In this document: positions 30,773 through 40,554 of the stretch, in pieces
How the letters are laid out: each line of letters begins with the position of its first letter
Numbering within the stretch: position 1 is the stretch's first letter
Source of the DNA: Lepidostoma basale
Taxonomy: Eukaryota > Arthropoda > Insecta > Trichoptera > Lepidostomatidae
DNA length: 64,000 nt
NCBI GenBank assembly: GCA_022606425.2
Contig: JAHDVF020000240.1
Location: forward strand, 3,061,501-3,125,500
Direction: 5' to 3'
The notes under the pieces: model-generated
The model's input: the letters and a program-made list of their open reading frames with translations, nothing else
Told to the model about the DNA's origin: nothing
Databases searched by the model: none
Position numbers and translations under genes: made by a program

Positions 30773-31073
30773 TTTGTTAAAAGCAAAACTTTCAGCTTCT
30801 GTTAAGACAGTTTTTTCTTCCTTACTATGTAGGGGTCACATTTAATCTATTTTCCAGTGATAAATAACCTTTTTTATGTAATACAATATAACGAGCTGTT
30901 GGGGCAAATGGTGAATAATCACCCAAGGCATTTATTATGGGGAGCTCCGTCGGCCACAATACACAGTAATAAGGACAACGACTTGAGCGAAAAAGGCATA
31001 AATATTACAATATGTCGCTCACGAAGGGTGCATTCACAATTTCAAGAGAGTATACTACGTAGTAAAAAATATT

Positions 31074-31285
31074 GACGGCCTTTGTGGCAGAGTGGCAACA
31101 GTTATGACTGTCACACCGAAGGTCCGGGTTCGATTCTTGGCAATGACAAAAATCACTTTATCTTTGGTCTGGTAGAATTTACGTGACAATAAAAATGGCT
31201 ATAGGCTAGCTACCTATCACATGTCATGAAAATCAATAGATAAAAAATGTAAATATTCATTAAGTTCCAATAATCTGTTGTTTAC
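31074..31285 (+). mobile_element. SINE S1 copy
   Basis: Head GACGGCCTTTGTGGCAGAGT and B box GGTTCGATTCTTGG; body ATCTTTGGTCTGGTAGAATT and GACAATAAAAATGGCTATAG. Both promoter boxes are near consensus. Confidence 0.8.
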
Positions 31286-31324
31286 AAAAATGTAGAAAGC
31301 AACGGGAAGCTACCACGTTAATAG

Positions 31325-31800
31325 GCCCAAGTGACATGAAATTATTAAAGTCCACGAAAATGTTAGAATCGACTCAAGATATAAGAGTTTGATAAAACAA
31401 TAAATATGAAAATGCATCCAATACGACACAAAAACGGAAAATTTTAGAATTAGGAAGGGTGTAAGACAAGGAAAAACGATATCACAGAAATTGATCACTA
31501 CTGCCTTAGGAGATATTTTTAGAACCTTACAAAGGCAAACAAAGGGTGTAAATATATTAAGGGGTATTCATCTTAGTTACCTCAGATTTCCAGATGATAT
31601 AGTCATTATAAGCAAGAGCCTGATGGAACTGTAAATAATAGTTAAAGAATTGCGAAAACAAAGATCTTGAGCCCATCAAAATTTAAATTCGTAATACATG
31701 TTAAATACATAGAATCATAAACAGGGACGAATTGAGGACAATGGAAGAGGCTTATATTTAGTAGTGGAGATAAGAAGGCTGAAGTAGAAGAAGAAGAAGA
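31325..31800 (+). mobile_element. LINE-C with reverse-transcriptase core, internally deleted
   Basis: Reads RKGVRQGKTISQKLITTALG, DIFRTLQRQTKGVNI, then HLSYLRFPDDIVIISKSLME. This is the RT palm: GVRQG and the FADD box, here FPDD, with both aspartates kept but A changed to P. It then jumps to the 3' end (MEEAYI-like, GAAGAAG tail). It is one of three places in the window where catalytic RT motifs survive. Confidence 0.78.
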
Positions 31801-31801
31801 T

Positions 31802-31900
31802 ATCAAATATTCAATAAAATGTTTGATAATGCTTTGGAAAGTGCCATTCATGCCATTCGCATAAAACCATAATATGCTCTTAAATAGACAAAAATTCGGA
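31802..31900 (+). repeat. H3 scrap
   Basis: TTTGATAATGCTTTGGAAAG then TGCCATTCATGCCATTCGCA and ATGCTCTTAAATAGAC. The GAAA box is lost. Confidence 0.4.
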
Positions 31901-32238
31901 TGTCGTCAAAATAGAGTACGATAATATTTTGAATACAAGAGAGTACGAGAGAAGAATGTATACTTCGATCCACTCGAAATGCACTCGATGCGCATGACCG
32001 AAAACGTTCTGGATAATTTAGATTTATTTTTCTGATTATTGCTGTATGACAGTATTGTATAAAACAAAAGGAGAACAATGTGGTATTTTTAATTGTAAAA
32101 AAAAAAAAACATTTAAAATAACAATTAAACTTATAACTGATTACGATTGTACATTGAACCAAGTTTATAAGGGGTAGAAAATCTTTACTTCGTGAATATT
32201 TCACGGGTTGCAACTAGTATTGCAATTATCAATTAACT

Positions 32239-32707
32239 TCTTCTTCTTTTTCTTCGTCAGCATTTATCGGTCCTCTGCTGGACATAGGCCTCTTCCCTTT
32301 CCTTCCACTCGTCTCTATCTCCTGCCAGCCGTAGCCACATTTCCCCCCCTACGGCAGCAATGTTGTCGGCCCACCTTTTTTGCGGCCTGCCGACGTTTCT
32401 CCTATCCTCCCATGGTCTCCACCTTATTATTTTCTGGGTCCATCTATCCTCACTCTGTCTCGCCACATGACCCGCCCATTGCCACTTCAGTCGTTCCACG
32501 ATGTCCGTTATTTTTGTTCGGCGTCTAATCTCCTCATTTCTGATTTTATCTCGGAGACTGACGCCGAGCATATGTCTTTCCATGGAACGCTGCGTGACTC
32601 TTAATCTCTCTACATTTCTCTTGGTGAGGGTCATAGTTTCCATCCCATAAGTCATCACCGGCAGTATGCATGAATCATAAACTTTATTTTCATCATGTTT
32701 ATGATTC
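32239..32707 (-). mobile_element. LINE-C 3' copy, open frame, 11-bp target-site duplication
   Basis: Flanked by ATCAATTAACT at 32228-32238 and 32708-32718. One minus-strand frame reads KVYDSCILPVMTYGMETMTL, RVTQRSMERHMLGVSLRDKI, KWQWAGHVARQSEDRWTQKI, RNVGRPQKRWADNIAAVGGE and DEWKEREEAYVQQ without a stop. It is 5' truncated (about 150 residues of the ORF remain) with a GAAGAAG tail. Clean ends and an open frame make it one of the younger LINE-C insertions. Confidence 0.9.
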
Positions 32708-33295
32708 ATCAATTAACTAGTATATGCATATTATCAATTATATATTTAAAATATCTCAGGAAATAATAATGCAGCGTTATTTATTTTCTGCTTACCCTGA
32801 GGTGAAAATATTAAACAGTATCAATTCTTATATCTATAGTTGTTTTATGATATAGCGTTATGTTTATTTAACCATTTCAACATGTTATACGGGTAATCAC
32901 ATTACCCCTATATAATAAAAACACTTGGCGTGTCTTTCTTTACATTATCTATCTTGACTTTGATGTATTCCCTCATCTCCCCACTCGACACACATTTTCC
33001 TTGCATCTAAATGATCTCATTTCCACCTTCTATCGCATTCTTCTTCACTCAAATGAAGTTTTTTATTTCATTTTCGCAGGTAAGCGAAGTTATTCATATC
33101 ATGAGGGAAATATATATTTCAGTTTGTTCTTACAACACGAGCTGTCTTTATTTTTTGGAATGTTAATAATTAAGGAGAAAGCTTTTGTTTTTCTTTTCAC
33201 GTTTTTACAATCTAAAAAGTTATATTTCATAATTATACGCGCTATGTGGCGTTAACACTGGAATTCTATTGTGACAATATTTTTAATTTATTTAT

Positions 33296-33412
33296 TGTTT
33301 CTTGAAAAATGATGTAAAACTCCATATTAAATAATTAATATTAATAAATCTGTTTTCTAGGAGTTTTATTATTTTTTAGAGGCAATTGCATGTTTCGCCC
33401 TTCTAAGGAAGA
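33296..33412 (-). repeat. H3 left arm
   Basis: TTGTTTCTTGAAAAATGATG, CATATTAAATAATTAATATT, GCATGTTTCGCCCTTCTAAG. The core is cut off by an RTE-A fragment. Confidence 0.6.
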
Positions 33413-33424
33413 TTCCAGATTGTA

Positions 33425-33800
33425 TGAAAAATCCAAGTATGATAGAGTGTCGAATGAAAATATAAGAAGTGAATGTGGTGCGAATGATGGTGTTATGAAC
33501 AAAATAATTAAAGGAACATTAAGATGGTTTGGGCTTATGGAATGAATTAATAAAGACAAAATGATGAAGAAAGTATGTGTTTTTGACGTAAACTGAACTA
33601 GAAATAGGGAAGACCGAGGAAAACATGGCACGATTAAATAAATCAAATATTTAATGTCGGCCACGTGAGGAGTCGGAAAAAATTACGTGCGTGCATGACA
33701 TGATGTATGAATTGAGGAAGCGAGAGAAGTATGTCAGAAAAGAAAAGTGTGACAGTCCTTTTGGCCTACCCCTTCCTGGAGACGGCTTGGTGGTTAGTGG
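33425..33800 (+). mobile_element. RTE-A 3' fragment, frame-broken
   Basis: DRVSNENIRSECGANDGVMN, KIIKGTLRWFGLME, then decayed GRPRKTWHD and VGHVRSRK blocks, ending in the CTACCCCTTCCTGGAGACGG end. Several indels. Confidence 0.75.
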
Positions 33801-33825
33801 TATTTGATTTATTAGATTTATATAT

Positions 33826-34612
33826 ATTTGTTCTTGTACCAACACATATGTCCATAAGCTTCCATAATCGAAGCATGGAACTGGCAAAAGAAGGATGAAA
33901 TTATAGAATAATTGCAGTAGAAATGAGATCTCTTAGACGAATGTGCGTAAAACTGTGTATGATAAGAGTGTCAAATGAAAATATAAGAAGTGAATGTGGT
34001 GCGAATGATGTATCACTAAGATGGTTTGGACACTAAGATGGTGGTGTCATGAACAAAATAATGAAAGTATCACTAAGATGGTTTGGACACATGAAAAGAA
34101 TGAATGAAGAAAGAATGGTAAAAAAATATATGTTAACGATGTAAATGGAACTAGAAATAGGGGAAGACCGAGGAAAACGTGGTAAGATAAAACAAATCAA
34201 ATGTCGTTGTCGACCTTCGTGGCAGAGTGGGTAGAGCTCTGACTTCCATACCGAAGGTCCCGGGTTCGATTCCCGGCGATGGCATTGTGATTGTCACACT
34301 GTCTTTGGTCTGGTGTAGAATTCTCGTGACAATAAAATGGCGATAGATTGGCTACCTATCAAATGTCATAAGAATCAATATAATAGCTAAAATAAATTGT
34401 ATACAGTAATTGGGTTCAAACAACCTTTTGTATACAAGAAAAAAATATTGAATGTCGGCCATGTGAGGAGTCAGAGAAATCGACGCGCGTGCATGACACG
34501 ATGAATGAATGTTAATGAAGCGAGGGAAATATGTCAGGAAAGAAAAATGTGGCAGTCCATTCTTTCTGCCTACCCCTTCGGAGAGACGGCGTGATGGTTA
34601 GTTAGTTAGTTA
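33826..34612 (+). mobile_element. RTE-A 3' fragment interrupted by SINE S1
   Basis: Starts near IEAWNWQKKDE, contains RMCVKLCMIRVSNENIRSEC and an internal 22-bp repeat (ATCACTAAGATGGTTTGGAC at 34013 and 34067). It is split at about 34205 by S1 and resumes at 34440 with the NVGHVRSQRNRRACMTR block, ending in GTGATGGTTAGTTAGTTAGT. Confidence 0.85.
34208..34440 (+). mobile_element. SINE S1, best tRNA-like head
   Basis: GACCTTCGTGGCAGAGTGGG with a near-perfect A box, CGAAGGTCCCGGGTTCGATT as B box, and a pairing T-arm (CCCGG...CCGGCG). Body TGTCTTTGGTCTGGTGTAGA and GACAATAAAATGGCGATAG. It is inserted inside RTE-A. The anticodon region does not fold as a working tRNA, so it is a SINE, not a tRNA gene. 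Confidence 0.87.
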
Positions 34613-35032
34613 GTGTCTTTTAGTGGTCAATAGCACTGTATTTATAAATAACCGTTTTGTCTGACAACCGTATTCAAAAGGTGGTTATTATAACATGAGG
34701 GTAAAACCAATTATCTGTCCCTTGTAGGCAGTTACTCGACTGAATTATTGGCATTAAATGAGAACACGATCATCAAAATACACCTTGGAGGGTTTGAAAA
34801 CACAAATTCATTGCAGTCTATCGTACCCAGAACGAAAATAATTTATAATCTGATGTATTGTGTTTATGCCATTCGAATATGTATCCCAAATTAAAAAATC
34901 ATTTTCACAGCAATATCCGAATGGAATGATAATATCTAGACTTTTTAAACAATAAGCGCCAAAAAAATGGTGTTAAAATATAATAATACAATTCATTTTA
35001 AAGAAAAACAAAGTCTAAATATATTTTTTTAA

Positions 35033-35180
35033 ATAGTCCATGGTTTTGGCCGAAGCACTATGATACTTCAACATTATTACGGTTAAAATTTAAATCACTG
35101 TTATAATATCACAATTTCTTTTAATCCACTGAGAGTGTCGCAACAGCTGTTTCGCCAACCGATATTGGCATCATCGTGAT
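35033..35180 (-). repeat. H1b left arm with core 35142-35177
   Basis: ATAGTCCATGGTTTTGGCCG, AGCACTATGATACTTCAACA, then minus core ACGATGA, U, GCCAAT-atcg-GTTGGC, GAAA, CAGCTG, UU. It is cut by a few bases of RTE-A tail (GATTAGTTAGTT). Confidence 0.6.
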
Positions 35181-35530
35181 GATTAGTTAGTTTTTATAAT
35201 AAGTTTACACTTAAAAATTTATTTAAAAGAAATACAAGTTAAACTAATTATTGTTTAATAATTCAGTACCTGAGAGCCACAATGTCTTATGCGAATTTTT
35301 GGCCGAAATGAGTAAGATGTTCAATGCCAGATTTTCATACGTTTTGAGTGCACCCAAGGATCTGAATTAATGGTTGCTTCTTTCTATACTATATACTGTG
35401 TATAATATACAATATATTGTAATATACTGGATATTGTGTAAGTTAAAACTTAATGACTCTTAAGTACAGAATTATTAAAGAATACTTAGTTTAATTTGTA
35501 TTTCTTTTAAATTTAATTAAGCGTTTTTAT

Positions 35531-35842
35531 TTATATTGATTATTTAATATAGAGTTTTATATGGTAAAATTTTTTATATGTTAATGATGTAAATGGAACC
35601 AGAAATAGAGGAAGACCGAGGAAAACGTGGCACGATCAAATAAATCAAATATTGAATGTCGGCCATGTGAGGAGTCAGAGAAATCGACGCGCGTGCATGA
35701 CACGATGTATGAATGTTAGAGAAATATGTCAGGAAAGAAAAGTGTGGCAGTCCATTCTTTCTGCCTACCCCTTCGGGGAGACGGCGTGATGGTTAGTTAG
35801 TTAGTTAGTTAGAGTTTTATATCATTGTTCAAGAAATAATAA
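35531..35842 (+). repeat. H3 outer module split by RTE-A
   Basis: TTATATTGATTATTTAATAT then AGAGTTTTATAT (35551-35562), the RTE-A insert, the same 12-mer at 35811-35822, then CATTGTTCAAGAAATAATAA. Confidence 0.7.
35563..35810 (+). mobile_element. RTE-A short insertion with 12-bp target-site duplication
   Basis: The 248-bp insert sits between AGAGTTTTATAT at 35551-35562 and 35811-35822. It reads VNDVNGTRNRGRPRKTWHDQ, INQILNVGHVRSQRNRRACM, with a small deletion, then SILSAYPFGETA and GTTAGTTAGTTAGTTAG. Its 5' end is truncated just inside the MVKIxY block. The high identity to other copies and the perfect duplication mark it as young. Confidence 0.92.
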
Positions 35843-35887
35843 CAATGGTAAGATAATAAGTTAAACAATTTTTACTGTTAAAATTTA

Positions 35888-36134
35888 ACCGTTGAGAAAG
35901 ATCTGCAATGTGGAAGATATCGTACGATGGAGAAGACTAAGAAGACGCTACTGGAGAGATCATGTTCTCAAAGAGTGATAAGTAAAGCGGTAAATAAATA
36001 CCAACAGGTAATTGGCCTCCAGGAAGACCACCCAAAAGATGTCAAAACAGTTGGACATCTATATCCCAAGAACAGGCTCCGAGAAATAACAGGACACACT
36101 TCCTAATAAAGCAGAAGAAAAATAATAAGAAGTT
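35888..36134 (+). mobile_element. RTE-B extreme 3' fragment
   Basis: RKICNVEDIVRWRRLRRRYW, RDHVLKE, then NRPPGRPPKRCQNSWTSISQ and EQAPRNNRTHFLIKQKKNNK. It follows an H1-type arm remnant on the left. Confidence 0.75.
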
Positions 36135-36265
36135 AAAATGTAAAACACTGTTATAATATCATAATTTTTATTATAAGCTGTTAAAATAAATAAAATATTG
36201 TTATATAATAATTAAATAAAATGATGTTTTTTAACTACTTCCACTTTTGTCTTTATTTAGACAGC

Positions 36266-36298
36266 GACCGGTTTCGCCAGACTCGCTGGCATCGACAG
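36266..36298 (-). ncRNA. Hammerhead-like motif, H5 left arm
   Basis: Minus strand: CTGTCGA, U, GCCAG-cgagt-CTGGC, GAAA, CCGG, UC, GCTGTC. Five-pair stem II and palindromic ACCGGU stem III are intact. The core differs at A6 to U and U7 to C. Confidence 0.5.
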
Positions 36299-36331
36299 AC
36301 TGGTCGATGACGTGTAGATGTCGTGACCAGT

Positions 36332-36364
36332 CTGTCGATGCCAGCGAGTCTGGCGAAACCGGTC
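36332..36364 (+). ncRNA. Hammerhead-like motif, H5 right arm
   Basis: Mirror image of the left motif: CTGTCGA, U, GCCAG/CTGGC, GAAA, CCGG, UC at 36364. Loss of A6, a catalytic-core adenine, makes cleavage doubtful. Confidence 0.5.
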
Positions 36365-36632
36365 GCTGTCTAAATAAAGGCAAAAGTGGAAGTAGTTAAA
36401 AAACATCGTTTTATTTAATTATTATTTAAAATGAACTTCCATCAAGAGATTTCAGTAAAATCGTTTGATTATCTTAAAAAAATATTGTTATATTTATCAC
36501 AATTGTATTTTCATTTTAAGCGACAGCTGTTTCGTAATTCTTATGATTCACTTTTTGAGAATCTCGCGACAGCTATTTCGCCAACCGATGTTGGCATCAT
36601 TAGGCGTTATATACAACTGTAACTTGTAACAT

Positions 36633-36669
36633 CTGATGATGCCAACATCAGATGAGCGAAACAGCTGTC
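36633..36669 (+). ncRNA. Hammerhead ribozyme motif, H1b
   Basis: CTGATGA, U, GCCAAC-atcaga-TGAGC (partly mispaired stem II), GAAA, CAGCTG, UC at 36669. The core is perfect. Confidence 0.65.
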
Positions 36670-36700
36670 GCAACATTCTCAAAAAAGTGAATAACAAAAA

Positions 36701-37262
36701 AAAAACTAACTAACTAACCATCACGCCGTTTCCCCGAAAGGGTAGACAGAAAGAATGGACTGCAACACTTTAATCGATGCTGCACTCCATTCTTCTCTTT
36801 TTGCCAACGCGAGAGACGCGGTGTGATGGGTTGCGAACCTCATCGCCACCAATAGGCATCTCCCGCGCACACTTCAATCATTAAACGTCTACATAATAAA
36901 TCTAAAACAAATTATACAAAATACAATGATATAAAATAAAATAACACATAAAAATAATTTAACACATAATGTTCTTTTAGATGGTGCACTTGTCGTCAGC
37001 TGGACGATCCGGACATTTGTGTTTATTTAATTTTTAGTTCCACTGTTTTCATTTTAATTAGGCACTTAAAACAATCCAACACCAGCAAAAACTTGAAAAT
37101 TTGATTGAAGAATTTATTCAAATTGTCATTGGAACAAAATGAAAAATTTATTTTTACACCTGTCAAAATTATTTTTATAAACGAAAAAACTTGCATTATT
37201 TTAACATCAGAAGAGTGAAAACGTATTTCATGTCACAAATAACTATCATAAATAACTATTCA
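36701..37262 (-). mobile_element. dRTE-A, reference copy bounded by 13-bp duplications
   Basis: TGAATAACAAAAA occurs at 36688-36700 and 37263-37275, bounding a 562-bp element. On the minus strand it holds about 490 bp of non-coding 5' sequence (including TCCGGATCGTCCAGCTGACG, GGTTCGCAACCCATCACACC and GCGTCTC), then the RTE-A 3' end from AAAGTGTTGCAGTCC to the GTTAGTTAGTT tail. This is the longest copy and defines the derivative. Confidence 0.85.
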
Positions 37263-37744
37263 TGAATAACAAAAATTGTGATATTATAACAGTGTTATAA
37301 ATTTTAACAAATAATGTTGAATAGTGTTTCGAACAAAACAAAGGATTATTAAATTATATAAGTTTCCTAAGGTCACGGTTGTAAGAACAGCGTTGTCTGT
37401 TATTCAAATAATTATTTCCTCGTTTACGGCACAAGAATGATAATACAAGAATTGTGAATGTGTTTCTTGAAGCTTGCGATTTGAGATTTATCTCATTCGA
37501 GTCGGTAGCGAACGTCAGAGACACCCGCCCAGCTGCCGACAGACGTGTCAGCTTTCGCTCGCCTTACTACTAGTCTCGTACCTTGCACTTCACATCTTGC
37601 ACGGATCTCGCGTGGAACGAATTATCTCGTGATGTCAAAAGTTTAAAATAATTTTATTCAACCACGCGAAGGCACATATTAAAAATAAAATGTTATTCAA
37701 ATTCAAATTTAAATAATGAAAATAAAAAAAAAATTATTAATAAT

Positions 37745-38280
37745 TTTTCTATGTTTATTTTTAGTGTAAAATCTACTTATTGATTTTCGTCTTCGGCCGG
37801 TTTCGGCAGCTCGCTGCCATCTTCTGGTACCTACATCAAACTTTGTTGTCGTTATATAGGGGATGCTAATGGTGGGGGTTGAATTGTGAACGATTTTACC
37901 TAATCCATTATTTCCAGGTATTTCTAACTGTAAATTTGTGTAAATAATTAAAATGTGATTTATAATATGACTAATGTTGGTAAAGATACAATACAGAGAA
38001 TTTTGAAATGACTAATTCTATGAAAATTTCGAAATTCTCTGTATTGTATCTTTACCAACATTAGTCATATTATAAATCACATTTTAATTATATTTTCTGT
38101 ATTGTATCTTTACCAACATTAGTCATATTATAAATCACATTTTAATTATATTTTGTGTATTGTATCTTTACCAACATTAGTCATATTATAAATCACATTT
38201 TAATTATATTTTGTGTATTGTATCTTTACCAACATTAGTCATATTATAAATCACATTTTAATTATATACACTTCATCTCT
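37745..38280 (-). repeat. H6 arm plus 58-bp minisatellite
   Basis: The minus core at 37795-37826 is CAGAAGA, U, GGCA-gcgagc-TGCC, GAAA, CCGGCC. Beyond it a 58-bp unit (TATTTTGTGTATTGTATCTT, TACCAACATTAGTCATATTA, TAAATCACATTTTAATTA) is repeated about four times at 38036-38266, with one inverted copy at 37937-37995. The inverted and direct copies together make a large hairpin. Confidence 0.75.
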
Positions 38281-38659
38281 ATTGAGATACAATTAGTCTT
38301 TAAAATTTTTACATTATTTCTAATTTTTTATTGCGTCCTTTTCGTCAGGACGTCCAATGTAACATTGTGTTTTAGTAGAGATTAATGATATTAAGTTGAT
38401 GTTAGGGCTAATGGAAGAGATAACATATGAAGATTTATCAAGAAACTAGATTCTTCAGAATGCATTTGGCTGCATGCCACAAGTCGTTGCAAAATATATT
38501 GTTGTGCATTAAATAAACCAATAAACCCTAATACAATGTTCGTAAAATCCCGTGCCAAAATGCACCGCGTACATTTGAATGATGTCTGCATTAACCCTTC
38601 ATTGCATGGCGCAACAAATCTGCTACAAACCGAAAAATCTACTAATATTTGAAGAATAT

Positions 38660-39680
38660 GTTAGTATTCATATCATATAAGGCAGATGACTGCATCATGG
38701 ATAAAATTAAAAAAGGATCCTTGAGATGGTTTGGACATATGGAACGGATGGATGGGTGAAGAATGTATGGAAGTGAAGCTTGGAGCTGGCAAAAGAAGGA
38801 ATAAAGCAGGATAAACGCCGTAAAAATGAGATCACTAAGAAGAATGTGCGGGAAAACGCTGTATGATAGAATTCCAAACGATGAAGTAAGAGAGAAATAC
38901 TCGTATAAGGCAGTTGACTGCATCATGGATAAAATTAAAAAAGGATCCTTGAGATGGTTTGGACATATGGAACGAATGGATGGGAGAAGAATGGTTAAAA
39001 AGTTGTACACAAGCAGCGTGAGTGGAAAAAGAAGCCGAGGACGGCCGAGGAAAACATGGCATGACCAAATTAATCAATTACTAAAAGGCGGCCACATTCG
39101 ATTTTCCGCTTATGTTCAGTCTTTTAAGAATTTACATATTTTTGTTATTTTTGATAGTTTGTTGAATCATATTTGTGTTAAACTTTCTAATGTTCTTTCT
39201 CACTTCCCTTTTGATAGTTTTGTTAAGTGTTTTATGTCTATCTGAATCTCGGTCAAGGGTTCTTCTTTCTTCAATCAATTTCATTGTTTCTGTGGATAGC
39301 TTCTCATTTCTTTTTTGACGTCGGAAGGAAGGACAGGATACTCAGTTGGAGACCATGGGAAAATAGACGAAGTGTCGGAAGGCCACCGATGAGATGGGCC
39401 GATGATATTGTCAAAAGGGTTGGAAAATTTTGGATGCAAAAGGGGCAGGATAGAGACGAGTAAGAAATTGGAAGAGGCCTATATCCAGCAGTGGAGGGAA
39501 GAAGGCTAGCAAAGAAGAAGAAGAAGGCCACATTCGGAGTCGGAATAATCGACGTGCTTGCATGGTATGAATGTAGAGGAAGCCCGAGAGGTATGCCAGG
39601 ATAGAGCATTGTGGCGATCCATCCTCTCTGCCTACCCCTCCGGCGTTGCCTACCCCTCCGAAATTGCGTGATGGTTAGTT
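38660..39680 (+). mobile_element. RTE-A 3' fragment with internal duplication and LINE-C insert
   Basis: A first partial unit (38667-38760, MDKIKKGSLRWFGHMERMDG) is repeated in the main reading from RSLRRMCGKTLYDRIPNDEV (38826) to HDQINQLLKGGHIR. At 39100 it is cut by LINE-C and resumes at 39526 (RSRNNRRACM). The end YPSG is duplicated (CTACCCCTCCGG twice) before the GTTAGTTAGTAAGTTAG tail. Confidence 0.85.
39101..39525 (+). mobile_element. LINE-C insertion with 5' inversion, 11-bp duplication
   Basis: GGCCACATTCG flanks the insert at 39090-39100 and 39526-39536. The 3' part (about 39323-39525) reads GRKDRILSWRPWENRRSVGR, PPMRWADDIVKRVGKFW and a GAAGAAG tail on plus. The 5' part (39101-39322) reads on minus as KEMRSYPQKQ, EERRTLDRDSDRHKTLNKT and KREVRKNIRKFNT, the linker between endonuclease and RT. 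The inversion is the usual mark of twin priming. Confidence 0.85.
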
Positions 39681-39802
39681 AGTTAGTAAGTTAGTTCATA
39701 CATATTCTTGTTGTACTCTACACTCTACATTCCCATCTACATATAACGGTACACAGGCCATTGCTAGTGGCGCTAGTTTACAAATAAATCTATTTTATTT
39801 GA

Positions 39803-40015
39803 ATAACGAGTATTATGAATTAAAACAACGTTTTTTCCACTATTGAGTTTATTTTTCTCGACGTGTTTCGAAGGCTTACACCTTCATCATCGGGAGGACG
39901 ATATAAACAGGTGTAAGCCTTCGAGACATGTCGAGAAAAATAAATTCAAAAGTGGAAAAAACAGTGTTTCAATCCATAATAATTCGTCATTTTGGAATTC
40001 CACAGTGTTAAATAG
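39803..40015. repeat. H2 palindromic element
   Basis: Arms TTTTTTCCACTATTGAGTTT and ATTCAAAAGTGGAAAAAACA; outer TTTTGGAATTCCACAGTGTT. Minus core 39860-39893: CCGATGA, U, GAAGG-tgtaa-GCCTTC, GAAA, CACG, UC, GAG. The right arm keeps GAGACATGTCGAG but has lost CTGATGA. Confidence 0.72.
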
Positions 40016-40080
40016 CCTTAAGTTTATTTAAAATTTATTTGAATAACTTTTTTGTAACATTGTATTATCACAACACTTTT

Positions 40081-40350
40081 TTGCACTTTTTACAAACATG
40101 TTTTGGGACACAAACTTCCCTCATTCCTAATTCCTAATGTCGAACCATCTCTGATGCGTTCCTCGTATTACATGTTTATTATATTTTAAAATATAATAAA
40201 ACAAGGGGAGAAAAATACCACCCTCTTCGACTGATATTAATGGGTTAAGTGGAGTTGTCCTGGCTGCGGAACATCAATCGGAGCGAAGCGATGCGAAGCA
40301 TCATCATCATCGGAGTGGACAGATAATAACTTTGATTTGATTTGAGTTCA
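40081..40350 (+). mobile_element. LINE-G 3' end with internal rearrangement
   Basis: CCTAATGTCGAACCATCTCT, GATGCGTTCCTCGTATTACA, then about 160 bp of unrelated sequence (including a CATCATCATC run), then AACTTTGATTTGATTTGAG. The start (40081-40128) has ATGTTTTGGGACACAAACTT, which resembles 60786. Confidence 0.5.
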
Positions 40351-40435
40351 GAACCTGTTCCAAGTGGCGCAGGATGGAGATAACTTTGCTGTAGTGATCA
40401 CCAACGTTGGGGGGACGATACGATAATAAAAATCC

Positions 40436-40510
40436 TGAAAGACAGACGTTTTAATTCATATTAAATATTTAATATAGAGTTATACATCATTGTTCACGAA
40501 ACAAAAGAAA
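40436..40510 (+). repeat. H3 outer arm scrap
   Basis: GAAAGACAGACGTTTTAATT, AATATAGAGTTATACATCAT, TGTTCACGAAACAAAAG. No core. Confidence 0.5.
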
Positions 40511-40554
40511 TGTATTTTTCCCACATTCCATTTTGCAATAAATTACTAAAATTA

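Larger units (their letters stand above)
36208..36476. repeat. H5 palindromic element with near-perfect 100-bp arms
   Basis: Arms 36208-36307 and 36325-36424 are almost exact inverted repeats (AACTACTTCCACTTTTGTCT inward, mirrored outward) around a 17-bp centre. An outer module GAACTTCCATCAAGAGATTT follows on the right. A second, decayed copy is at 58084-58340. Confidence 0.85.
36480..37352. repeat. H1a scrap plus H1b palindromic element, split by dRTE-A
   Basis: 36480-36540 is an H1a left arm ending at GACAGCTGTTTCG. 36541-36700 holds an H1b pair with cores at 36568-36603 (minus, CTAATGA, GAAATAGCTGTC) and 36633-36669 (plus). The right arm is interrupted by dRTE-A and resumes at 37263 with TGTGATATTATAACAGTGTT and GAATAGTGTTTCGAACAAAA. 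Confidence 0.75.

Noticed and set aside
34208..34285. Possible functional tRNA gene
   Set aside because: A and B boxes and T-arm are good, but the acceptor and anticodon arms do not fold, and the same head continues into a shared SINE body at six loci.
35795..35815. (GTTA)n tails as telomeric repeats (insect TTAGG)
   Set aside because: The unit is four bases, is always at RTE-A or dRTE-A 3' ends, and is explained by LINE tail formation.
37937..38280. CRISPR-like array
   Set aside because: Units are contiguous 58-bp tandem repeats without unique spacers, in an evidently eukaryotic context.
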